The position numbers and the translations under genes were made by a program. From an uncultured Leptospiraceae bacterium (GTDB lineage Bacteria; Spirochaetota; Leptospiria; Leptospirales; Leptospiraceae): DNA of 5,101 nt. This document shows positions 1 through 5,101 of the stretch, piece after piece (the stretch's first letter is position 1; each line of letters starts with the position of its first letter). The stretch is taken from contig CALDSP010000271.1 of the NCBI GenBank assembly GCA_937924465.1, forward strand, positions 1 through 5,101, read 5' to 3'. Under the pieces are notes generated by a model that was not told where the DNA came from, made no database searches, and saw only the letters and a list, made by a program, of their open reading frames with translations.

Positions 1-238
1 CCTGCTTTTGTACAGGAGCAGGGCTAGACTTCCCCCCTAAAAGTTCAGGAGGAATTTCTTCAATTAAATCTACGTCTTGTACTATGTTTTGAGAATCAAC
101 GATTTCTTCCTCTACAACTTTGTGTGTTGCAATATAGTAGCTAGCATAAGCACCAACATGCAAACACAAGGAAAAAAGAAAAGTTATAGAAAATAAGTTT
201 CTTATAATAAAACTTCCTTGTCTTTGGTAACCTTCCAT
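1..238 (-). CDS. tonB: TonB-type energy transducer, N-terminal part (cut by window edge)
   Basis: Seventy-nine codons are visible before the frame runs off the left edge. I see a short basic N-terminus (residues 1-14), one membrane segment (about 15-37) and then an acidic, proline-containing periplasmic stretch with VDLIEEIPPELLGG followed by PAPVQ. The membrane helix carries SLCLH (S23, H27), the S-x3-H arrangement that TonB uses to contact ExbB/ExbD. TonB proteins transmit the proton motive force across the periplasm to outer-membrane receptors for iron complexes, cobalamin and similar substrates. The ATG at 238 is preceded by AAAGAAAAAGG about two bases upstream, a weak ribosome site; the frame is closed by a stop further upstream and the next Met does not appear in the visible part. 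It lies 60 bases downstream of pyrF on the same strand. The C-terminal domain that would prove the assignment is outside the window, so another single-pass periplasmic protein remains possible. Confidence 0.72.
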   Translation of the reverse strand, partial: MEGYQRQGSFIIRNLFSITFLFSLCLHVGAYASYYIATHKVVEEEIVDSQNIVQDVDLIEEIPPELLGGKSSPAPVQKQ

Positions 239-298
239 ACCTTTTTCTTTATTAGACGTTTTCAAACTCTTTTAAAATTTTTTCAAGTCTATTTTTAA

Positions 299-1138
299 TT
301 AAGTTTGATCTTTTTCCCAAAAACTGGGGTCATAAAAGTGTTTCATGGAGCTAAAAATTTGTACAGATTTTTCTTTGGACTTTTCTGCAAAATCTTCCCC
401 TTGCGACCCAAAAAGAATCTCTCTAGAGGAATTTAATAATACAAACTGACCCGAATAAGGAAAAATTTCTTGTAAATTGGCTCCTTGTGCACCAATTCCC
501 GGCATTAAAAAACATAGTTTGGGAGATGACTCCCGAATTCTAGCTATTTCTTCCTTATGGTTTGCTCCAACAACTAAACCCAATCGATTTTCATATTCTC
601 TGTTTAGAAGAGTTATATACTCTGCCACTTTCAAGAAAAGTTCTCTTCCAGAATTTAGTTTTAAATACTGCAAATCATAAGCCCCTGAATTGGAAGTTAA
701 ACACAAAGAAAAAACATGACCTCCTTCGTTCAAATAAGGTTCCACACTATCCCGTCCCATGTACGGATTGATTGTTATACTATCCACTTTGAGTTCTCGA
801 AAATAATATTTTGAATATTCTTTGGCAGTGTTAAATAAGTCTCCTCTTTTAGCATCTAAAACAATAATTACATTTGGATCAAGACGTCTTACATAAACAA
901 TTAACTTTTCTAACTGTGAAAACCCTTTACTTCCAAATCTTTCAAAAAATGCAATATTTGGTTTGAAGGCAACTGCATAAGAATGAGTTTTTTTAACAAT
1001 TTCTTTACAAAATTCAAAAAGAGGTTCTTTCTTTTCTTTTATAGAAGAAGGCAATTTTTCATACTCAGGATCTAAGCCTATACAAAGAAAAGACTTTAAA
1101 GTTTTAACTCTATTGACAAATTTTTCAAAAAATAACAT
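299..1138 (-). CDS. pyrF: Orotidine 5'-phosphate decarboxylase, subfamily 2
   Basis: This cytosolic enzyme decarboxylates OMP to UMP, the last step of de novo pyrimidine synthesis. The 279-residue protein shows the TIM-barrel landmarks in order: FLCIGLDP (17-24), AFKPN with Lys59, the catalytic LDAKRGD (94-100; D95, K97, D100), the substrate-loop region INPYMGRDS (123-131), CLTSNSGA (146-153), a late barrel strand LMPGIGAQGA (211-220), and the phosphate-binding end with NSSRE (236-240). Length and the GLDP and PGIGAQG signatures fit the longer subfamily 2 rather than the short E. coli-type enzyme. All expected catalytic residues are present, so it should be active. The ATG at 1138 starts directly before the conserved N-terminal helix; its ribosome site is poor (an AGG about 14 bases upstream). 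It begins 31 bases after the ATPase gene and is probably cotranscribed with it. Confidence 0.96.
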   Translation of the reverse strand: MLFFEKFVNRVKTLKSFLCIGLDPEYEKLPSSIKEKKEPLFEFCKEIVKKTHSYAVAFKPNIAFFERFGSKGFSQLEKLIVYVRRLDPNVIIVLDAKRGDLFNTAKEYSKYYFRELKVDSITINPYMGRDSVEPYLNEGGHVFSLCLTSNSGAYDLQYLKLNSGRELFLKVAEYITLLNREYENRLGLVVGANHKEEIARIRESSPKLCFLMPGIGAQGANLQEIFPYSGQFVLLNSSREILFGSQGEDFAEKSKEKSVQIFSSMKHFYDPSFWEKDQT

Positions 1139-1157
1139 AAACTTAAATTTTACCTAA

Positions 1158-1186
1158 ATCATAAGAGCACTAATTGAACTTATGAT
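1158..1186 (-). repeat. 8-bp perfect inverted repeat at ATPase/pyrF junction
   Basis: ATCATAAG at 1158-1165 and CTTATGAT at 1179-1186 are perfect inverted copies separated by 13 bases. The pair straddles the stop codon of the ATPase gene (1170-1172) and ends about 20 bases before the pyrF start. In the leftward transcript it could form an AU-rich hairpin. It is not followed by a U tract and has only two G-C pairs, so it is not a convincing Rho-independent terminator. In DNA this AT-rich, a few arms of this size are expected by chance in 5 kb. Confidence 0.35.
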
Positions 1187-2123
1187 GAACTTCAGCCGAT
1201 ACAACTTTTTTCACTTGACCAAAAATTTCGTTAATTTCATTTTCAGTAAACTCTCTAGTTGGAATGAACGACAGAAAACTCGTTCGCGAATATGTATCTT
1301 TATGAGCAAGATTGAATCCTTTTTCTTCCATTAAATTGCGAACTGATAAGTCTCGATTTTTATTTGTAATGATAGTAATTGTATTGAGCTTATTCATCTT
1401 ATGATCTAAATGAAAATAACAAACTACTTCTTCTCCATCTAAACGATCTAATTCCTCACGAATTTCGTCAAAACTAGTCTCTACTCTAGCTCCTTTTGGA
1501 TCTTTATAGTTAATGAGAATTCTTTTAAAATAATGCATTTTATTTCCCCGTTCATCTACATCTACACCGTTAATAATTTGGCGTTCATCGGAGAGTTCTT
1601 TCATAAGAAATTCCCCTCTCCCACGTGGATTTTCAAAATCAAAATTAGGAGAAGTGATATCTCCTTTTTGAGCGTTTTCTTCAATTTGAGAGAGAGTATA
1701 TTTTTGACCCGGAGGCATTTGGTGTTTAAAAGACATTTTAAAATAAGGATTATGTACGGTATTGTCAATCTCAAGCTCTACTTCTGCATAATTTCCAAAA
1801 CCATGTTCAATGATATTTTGAATAGCTTCAGTAGCAATAATTCTTATAGAGTCAGGATCTAGTCCTAAAATGGGTGCATACTTTTTAATTTGATTTTTAA
1901 TCTCAAAAAGAGACCCTCTCTTTTCATCAATTCGAGAATAAAGTTCATTTTTAACTATATCTTCCCGCCGCAAGACAACCTTGTAATTTAGCTTAGCCAA
2001 AGTTTGTGGTAGGAAGAGAGACTTTTCTACTGCTTTGACCTCATCTTTTAAAACCTCATTTTCATGTTGAAGTTTTTTAACATATTTTTTTAAGTCTTCT
2101 AAACTCATTGTTTCTAGATCCAT
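1170..2123 (-). CDS. RsbW/GHKL-like ATP-binding protein with coiled-coil N-terminus
   Basis: The 317-residue soluble protein has three parts. Residues 6-36 form a heptad-rich likely coiled coil (LEDLKKYVKKLQHENEVL). Residues about 50-205 resemble the HATPase_c fold of anti-sigma-factor/serine kinases: an N-box with E99, N103, E106 and H107 (TEAIQNIIEHGFG) and a G2-like loop with lid, RGRGEFLMKELSD (167-179). Residues about 212-317 form an unassigned C-terminal domain. No phosphoacceptor-His domain or membrane segment is present, so it is not a classical sensor histidine kinase. The usual DxGxG aspartate motif is not evident; the equivalent place reads KHQMPPGQ (133-140). I chose the ATG at 2123 because GGAGGG lies five bases upstream; a frame-only start at 2195 would add 24 residues lacking such a site and run into the divergent gene. 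It might regulate a partner-switching pathway or bind ATP in another role, but no antagonist or sigma-factor gene is adjacent. Confidence 0.8.
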   Translation of the reverse strand: MDLETMSLEDLKKYVKKLQHENEVLKDEVKAVEKSLFLPQTLAKLNYKVVLRREDIVKNELYSRIDEKRGSLFEIKNQIKKYAPILGLDPDSIRIIATEAIQNIIEHGFGNYAEVELEIDNTVHNPYFKMSFKHQMPPGQKYTLSQIEENAQKGDITSPNFDFENPRGRGEFLMKELSDERQIINGVDVDERGNKMHYFKRILINYKDPKGARVETSFDEIREELDRLDGEEVVCYFHLDHKMNKLNTITIITNKNRDLSVRNLMEEKGFNLAHKDTYSRTSFLSFIPTREFTENEINEIFGQVKKVVSAEVHHKFN

Positions 2124-2189
2124 AAAAACCCTCCGTTTAGATTTTTCTTGTTGGCAATAAGTGTAATATAGAATCAGACTACCTTTGAA
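2124..2189. promoter_or_regulatory. Divergent intergenic promoter region
   Basis: These 66 bases separate two divergently read genes and must hold the start signals of at least one of them. On the minus strand GGAGGG (2129-2134) is a strong ribosome site for the ATPase gene. The plus strand has a possible -10 TATAGA (2167-2172) with a poor -35 TTCTTG (2145-2150) at 16 bases. The minus strand has TATATT (complement of 2165-2170), whose best -35, TTGCAT, lies 19 bases away over the start codon of the rightward gene. The two candidate -10 boxes overlap, which would make the promoters compete for polymerase. No ribosome site is obvious before the ATG at 2190. The region's role is secure by position; the individual boxes are guesses. 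Confidence 0.4.
2129..2134 (-). promoter_or_regulatory. Shine-Dalgarno site GGAGGG fixing the ATPase start
   Basis: Read on the minus strand, GGAGGG is followed by TTTTT and then ATG at 2123. It is the strongest ribosome site in the window and decides the start codon over the upstream in-frame ATG at 2195. Confidence 0.85.
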
Positions 2190-3113
2190 ATGCAAGTACT
2201 AATTGTAACCAAAAAAACAAAATTTGAACTAGATATGGAAAAATATGCAGGCGATTTGGAGTTTTATAAAAAATTGACAGCTATTCAAAATAACTCCTTT
2301 GAGAGAATTTATTCTTCGCATTTACGACAACTCGAAAGCAGAAAAATTTTGAAAGAAGATATATTTCCCAAAGGAACTTTTATATTTCGGGATAGTTTAG
2401 AAAATTTACAAGTTTCTCAATTTGACTTAATTGTTGCTTTAGGTGGAGACAATCATTTTACTTATGTTGCTCACTATTGCCAAGAAGTACCTATTTTAGG
2501 TTGCAACTCGGATGAAAAAACTTCCTTTGGAGCGCTCTTGTCCTTTACTCCTGAAACTTTAAAATCTACTGTAAAGGAAAACTGGAAAAGTACTCAAACT
2601 GAAAACTGGAGTATGATCCAAGGAGAACTAGAATACATTGATGGTAAAACAATCCAAACCATTCCTTGTGTAAGTGAAATTTCTCTCCGAAACAATAACC
2701 CCGATTTAACAAGTCGCTATGTTTTACATTACGATGGAATTACAGAAGAACAAAAAAGCTCTGGACTTTTATTATATACTGGAGCTGGGTATACAGGTTG
2801 GTATATGTCTTGTGCAGGATTAAAAAGTATAAATCCTAAAAACTTTCCAAAAGATGCTCCTTTTTTTAAGGTCTACTCTAGAGAGTTAAGTTATAAAGCT
2901 AGAAAAAATTTAAAACTTCATGATTTTGCTGTTCACTCTGAATTGAAGGTTATTTCAGAGATGGATGGAGGAATTTCGGTTGATGCTTTACCCGAAAGAA
3001 TTTATTCATTCCCTGTTGCAGCAACTGCAAAATTTTTTCTTTCCAAACAAAAACTCAAAGTAATTACTCGCAAAGATAAAGAATATAAATCTAAAATTCC
3101 ATTTTTTCATTAA
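2190..3113 (+). CDS. NAD kinase family protein with altered GGDG motif
   Basis: The 307-residue cytosolic protein has the layout of ATP-NAD kinases, which phosphorylate NAD to NADP. It most resembles the eukaryotic NADK2-like branch: an N-terminus MQVLIVTKKTKFEL followed by a helical stretch with SSHLRQLE (42-49), FDLIVALGGDNH (78-89), PILGCNSD (101-108), KSSGLLLYTGAGYTGW (189-204) and a late MDGGISVDA (258-266). Two normally conserved sites differ. The GGDG(T/S) motif reads GGDNH (85-89), keeping the catalytic-type Asp but replacing the next Gly. The usual Asn-Glu of the NAD site appears as Ser-Glu (162-163). The start at 2190 directly precedes the expected first beta strand, although no clear ribosome site is visible. 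It is transcribed divergently from the ATPase gene. It could be a working NAD kinase with a lineage-specific site, or a paralogue with a changed substrate. The fold assignment is firm; the activity is less so. Confidence 0.85.
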   Translation: MQVLIVTKKTKFELDMEKYAGDLEFYKKLTAIQNNSFERIYSSHLRQLESRKILKEDIFPKGTFIFRDSLENLQVSQFDLIVALGGDNHFTYVAHYCQEVPILGCNSDEKTSFGALLSFTPETLKSTVKENWKSTQTENWSMIQGELEYIDGKTIQTIPCVSEISLRNNNPDLTSRYVLHYDGITEEQKSSGLLLYTGAGYTGWYMSCAGLKSINPKNFPKDAPFFKVYSRELSYKARKNLKLHDFAVHSELKVISEMDGGISVDALPERIYSFPVAATAKFFLSKQKLKVITRKDKEYKSKIPFFH

Positions 3114-3117
3114 ATGA

Positions 3118-3153
3118 TTTGTGATAATTCGTGGCTCATATAATTTTTGTGAT
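3118..3153 (+). repeat. TTTGTGAT direct repeat, two copies
   Basis: TTTGTGAT occurs at 3118-3125 and 3146-3153, 28 bases apart start to start. Each copy is followed by a similar AT-rich tail (AATTC and GAATTTC). The spacing is close to, but not exactly, a multiple of one helical turn. It may be a paired binding site in the moxR leader or chance in AT-rich DNA. Confidence 0.35.
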
Positions 3154-3172
3154 GAATTTCTCTGAATTTCTA
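3153..3172 (+). repeat. 10-bp tandem repeat in moxR leader
   Basis: TGAATTTCTC at 3153-3162 is followed immediately by TGAATTTCTA at 3163-3172, nine of ten positions identical. The ten-base period puts both copies on the same face of the helix. It lies just upstream of the TATAAA at 3177, where an activator or the -35 region would sit. It could equally be a simple duplication without function. Confidence 0.45.
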
Positions 3173-3223
3173 TGCTTATAAAATTTGATTGAAAAATAAG
3201 TCTATAATGGAGTTTATATTTTC

Positions 3224-4210
3224 ATGCAAGATACAGTTACAAAAGAAGAAATCCAAATAGCGCAGGAAAAATTAAACCAAATCTTACAAGAAATTCAAAA
3301 AGAAATCACAGGACAAATTTCAGTTATTTACCATATTCTTATTTCTATAATTTCAAAAGGTCATGTTTTATTAGAAGGTATGCCCGGACTTGCTAAAACT
3401 TTGTTAGCCAAGACTTTTGCAAACTCTATTGATCTTGAATTTCACAGAATTCAGTTTACTCCCGACTTACTTCCTGCTGATTTAGTGGGAACTGTTGTAT
3501 TTAATCCTAAAAAAGCCACTTTTGAAACTCGTAAAGGTCCAGTTTTTACTGGAGTTTTGCTTGCCGATGAGATAAATAGAGCACCTGCTAAAGTGCAATC
3601 TGCCTTACTTCAATGTATGGAAGAACGTCAGGTGACAATTGGAGATACAACTTTTACTTTAGATAATCCTTTTTTTGTTGTAGCTACTCAAAACCCTATT
3701 GATCAAGAAGGAACTTATCAACTCCCAGAAGCACAAATGGATCGATTTCTTATGAAAATTACTGTAGAATATCCATCTCATGAAGAAGAAGTAAATATCC
3801 TAAATCAACATGGGAACGCATCCACAAAAGAAAGTAAGGTTAAAAAAGTACTCAACGGAGATGATATTCTAGAAATTTCAGCGTTATGCGACAAAGTATA
3901 TGTAGATCCAAAATTACAAGACTACATAGTCAAAATTGTTCGAAATACTCGTCCAACAACTACAGAAATCTCTAGCATTAAACAATATATCAAACATGGA
4001 GCCTCTCCAAGAGCTTCTTTGTCTTTAATTCGATCTGCAAGAGCCAAAGCAATTTTAGAAGGAAGAGGATTCATTATTCCAGAAGATATTCAATATTCTT
4101 TATTTGAAATTTTACGTCATAGAATTATCCTAAGTTTTGAAGCCCTCTCTGAAGATATAAACATAGATTCTTTATTAAAAACCATACAAGATAGCACCCT
4201 ACTCCCATGA
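3224..4210 (+). CDS. moxR: MoxR-family AAA+ ATPase
   Basis: The 328-residue cytosolic AAA+ protein belongs to the MoxR family, chaperone-like ATPases that act with vWA-domain proteins. It shows Walker A GMPGLAKT (52-59), Walker B VLLADEIN (111-118; D115, E116), the family stretch [15 protein letters not shown] (126-140), sensor 1 ATQNP (154-158), the arginine finger in MDRF (R174), and sensor 2 GASPRA (259-264; R263) leading into the C-terminal helical lid. All catalytic motifs are intact and the length is normal for the family. The ATG at 3224 has GGAG 11 bases upstream and no competing in-frame start nearby. Its last codon overlaps the next gene's start as ATGA (4207-4210). The pairing with a DUF58 gene and then an exported protein is the arrangement known from Bat operons and other MoxR-vWA clusters. 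Its exact client is not visible here. Confidence 0.95.
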   Translation: MQDTVTKEEIQIAQEKLNQILQEIQKEITGQISVIYHILISIISKGHVLLEGMPGLAKTLLAKTFANSIDLEFHRIQFTPDLLPADLVGTVVFNPKKATFETRKGPVFTGVLLADEINRAPAKVQSALLQCMEERQVTIGDTTFTLDNPFFVVATQNPIDQEGTYQLPEAQMDRFLMKITVEYPSHEEEVNILNQHGNASTKESKVKKVLNGDDILEISALCDKVYVDPKLQDYIVKIVRNTRPTTTEISSIKQYIKHGASPRASLSLIRSARAKAILEGRGFIIPEDIQYSLFEILRHRIILSFEALSEDINIDSLLKTIQDSTLLP

Positions 4211-5031
4211 TACTTCCAGAATTAGCTAAATTACTTTTTCAAATAGAATTAAAAAAAAATACACGAACAAATACGTTGCGTGAAGGAGAAAGTATAACTC
4301 AAAAATCGGGAAGAGGACTAGATTTTAAAGAAGTTAGAGAGTACATTTTTGGAGATGATATTCGTTATATAGATTGGAACGTAAGCTCTAGAATGGGAGA
4401 TTTATATGTAAAGGAATATCATAAAGAAAATGATAGACTTGTATATCTTTTTTTAGATGAGTCAGCCTCTATGTTTACAAGTGGAATGAGTGATTACACA
4501 AAGTATTTCATAGGTTTTCAATTTTTAGCCTTTGCTTCTCTTTTATTTTTACATAGTGGAGATAGAGTTCATATTTTAACTTATTCAGATAAACTCAATT
4601 TCGTTAGTCAAACAATCAAAACTAAAGCAAACGCATATAGAATTTTTCAACTTCTCTACGAAAAAAAAACTAGCCTAGCAAAAACCGATCATACAATTCC
4701 ATTTCGTTATTTAAAAAATAAGGTTATGAGAAATTCTTTGGCTTATATTATAAGTGATTTTTACGAAATTCCAGACTTAGGAAATTACCAACCACTAAAA
4801 CAAGTTTATGACTTAAATGCAATTCGCATTTATGATACAATTGAAATTATAGAATCAAATTTTTTTGATTATTTTTTTGTAAGCAATCCTGAAAGCACGT
4901 TAGGTGGTAAGTATAAAAACCAATATTGGAAAGAAAATGAAGAAATTCAAAACTTTTTTAGAAACAGAATTTTAACTTTAAGAACAAATGAAGAAATTGC
5001 CTATCCAATTATGAGGTATTTACTTCAATGA
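4207..5031 (+). CDS. DUF58-domain, vWA-like protein (MoxR partner)
   Basis: The 274-residue protein carries the DUF58 signature at 36-58 ([16 protein letters not shown] then IRYIDWN), followed by a vWA-like fold. The metal-site motif DxSxS is present as LDESASM (D84, S86, S88), and another strand ends in ISDF (182-185, D184). No signal peptide is seen, and the one hydrophobic stretch (about 103-115) fits a buried vWA helix, so it is probably the soluble short form of the family. Members are almost always encoded next to moxR and are thought to be scaffolds or partners of the ATPase. Its start overlaps the moxR stop by four bases and lacks its own ribosome site, so translation is probably coupled. 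Its stop overlaps the next start in the same way. Two nine-base A runs (4251-4259 and 4661-4669) lie inside the gene. Confidence 0.93.
   Translation: MILPELAKLLFQIELKKNTRTNTLREGESITQKSGRGLDFKEVREYIFGDDIRYIDWNVSSRMGDLYVKEYHKENDRLVYLFLDESASMFTSGMSDYTKYFIGFQFLAFASLLFLHSGDRVHILTYSDKLNFVSQTIKTKANAYRIFQLLYEKKTSLAKTDHTIPFRYLKNKVMRNSLAYIISDFYEIPDLGNYQPLKQVYDLNAIRIYDTIEIIESNFFDYFFVSNPESTLGGKYKNQYWKENEEIQNFFRNRILTLRTNEEIAYPIMRYLLQ
5013..5017 (+). promoter_or_regulatory. Ribosome site GAGGT for the 5028 gene
   Basis: GAGGT inside the end of the DUF58 gene lies ten bases before the ATG at 5028. With the ATGA overlap it supports translation of the following gene and the choice of its start. Confidence 0.5.
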
Positions 5032-5101
5032 AAAAGTACGTAAATTTCTTTACTTGTTTTATTTATTGCACATTTCTCAATTGGGTTGTTTTTGCAGAAG
5101 T
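5028..5101 (+). CDS. Exported protein, N-terminal signal peptide only (cut by window edge)
   Basis: Only 24 codons are visible. They begin MKK and continue through a hydrophobic core (about residues 5-22) to VFA followed by Glu, which looks like a Sec signal peptide with cleavage after Ala23. The Cys residues (10, 14) do not sit in a convincing lipobox. The ATG at 5028 overlaps the DUF58 stop as ATGA (5028-5031) and has GAGGT ten bases upstream. By position it is the third gene of the moxR operon; in Bat-type operons a periplasmic or membrane component often follows the DUF58 gene. Its family cannot be told from this fragment. Confidence 0.75.
   Translation, partial: MKKYVNFFTCFIYCTFLNWVVFAE

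Larger units (their letters stand above)
3114..3223 (+). promoter_or_regulatory. Leader/promoter region of the moxR operon
   Basis: This 110-base, very AT-rich gap precedes the moxR operon. It contains two exact TATAAT hexamers (3139-3144 and 3203-3208) and a TATAAA (3177-3182), none with a good -35 at 16-18 bases. GGAG at 3209-3212, 11 bases before the moxR ATG, is the probable ribosome site. The TATAAT at 3203 would start the transcript at about 3215 and lose that site, so an upstream box is more likely to serve. Short direct repeats occupy the middle. No GC-rich hairpin with a U tract is seen after the NAD-kinase-like gene, so readthrough from it is possible. Confidence 0.45.

Noticed and set aside
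32..37. Six-base C run in the tonB fragment as a phase-variation tract
   Set aside because: It is short for a contingency locus and simply encodes Gly-Gly; it is unusual only for the local base composition.
477..771. Two plus-strand open frames (477-680 and 562-771)
   Set aside because: They lie opposite well-conserved pyrF coding sequence, have no ribosome site and resemble no protein family; they are shadows.
1533..1862. Plus-strand open frame of 109 codons
   Set aside because: It is antisense to the conserved ATPase core and its translation has an unnatural composition with no start signal.
1170..2123. Calling the ATPase a sensor histidine kinase
   Set aside because: No dimerisation/phosphoacceptor His motif, membrane segment or receiver partner is visible; only the ATPase-like domain is shared.
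3107..3117. TCATT-A-AATGA palindrome at the end of the NAD-kinase-like gene as a terminator
   Set aside because: The arms are five AT-rich pairs with a one-base centre, which cannot form a stable hairpin, and there is no following T tract on the plus strand beyond three bases.
3118..3153. TGTGA repeats as a CRP site
   Set aside because: The copies are direct rather than inverted, lack the TCACA half, and nothing else in the window suggests CRP control.
3203..3208. TATAAT as the main moxR promoter
   Set aside because: No -35 at 16-18 bases (nearest TTGATT is only 12 away), and the resulting transcript would begin after the ribosome site.
3207..3223. ATG at 3207 as an earlier moxR start
   Set aside because: It is out of frame with moxR by two bases; the GGAG that overlaps it serves the ATG at 3224.

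Overview
The window looks like a chromosomal segment of a low-G+C bacterium (about one third G+C by eye) with standard code usage. The gene content points to a spirochaete of the Leptospira type: a subfamily-2 PyrF, an RsbW-like ATPase with an extra C-terminal domain, a divergent NAD-kinase-family protein, and a MoxR/DUF58 gene pair of the kind that heads Bat (aerotolerance-type) operons. This taxonomic call is inference from gene content and composition, not from a database match. No mobile element, tRNA, rRNA, CRISPR array or sign of recent transfer is visible.

The left half (1-2123) is read leftward. In transcription order it holds an RsbW/GHKL-type ATP-binding protein (2123-1170), pyrF (1138-299) and the N-terminus of a TonB-type energy transducer (238 to the window edge). 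Gaps are 31 and 60 bases, so the three may share a transcript, although they have no obvious common function. The longest reading frame of the ATPase gene could start at 2195. A strong Shine-Dalgarno (GGAGGG) places the real start at 2123, which opens a 66-base divergent promoter region.

The right half (2190-5101) is read rightward. It begins with an NAD-kinase-fold protein whose normally conserved GGDG motif reads GGDN. A 110-base gap with short direct repeats follows, then a compact operon: moxR, a DUF58/vWA-like gene, and the first 24 codons of an exported protein. The last two genes each overlap the preceding stop by ATGA, which indicates translational coupling. In Bat operons the MoxR ATPase and DUF58 protein are thought to act as a chaperone-like pair for vWA-domain membrane partners encoded downstream. 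Those partners would lie beyond the right edge.

The genes are mostly housekeeping or conserved accessory types. The points most worth a second look are the altered active-site motifs of the NAD-kinase-like protein, the degenerate nucleotide-binding motif and unassigned C-terminal domain of the ATPase, and the repeat-containing leader of the moxR operon. I did not find convincing evidence of a wholly new system.
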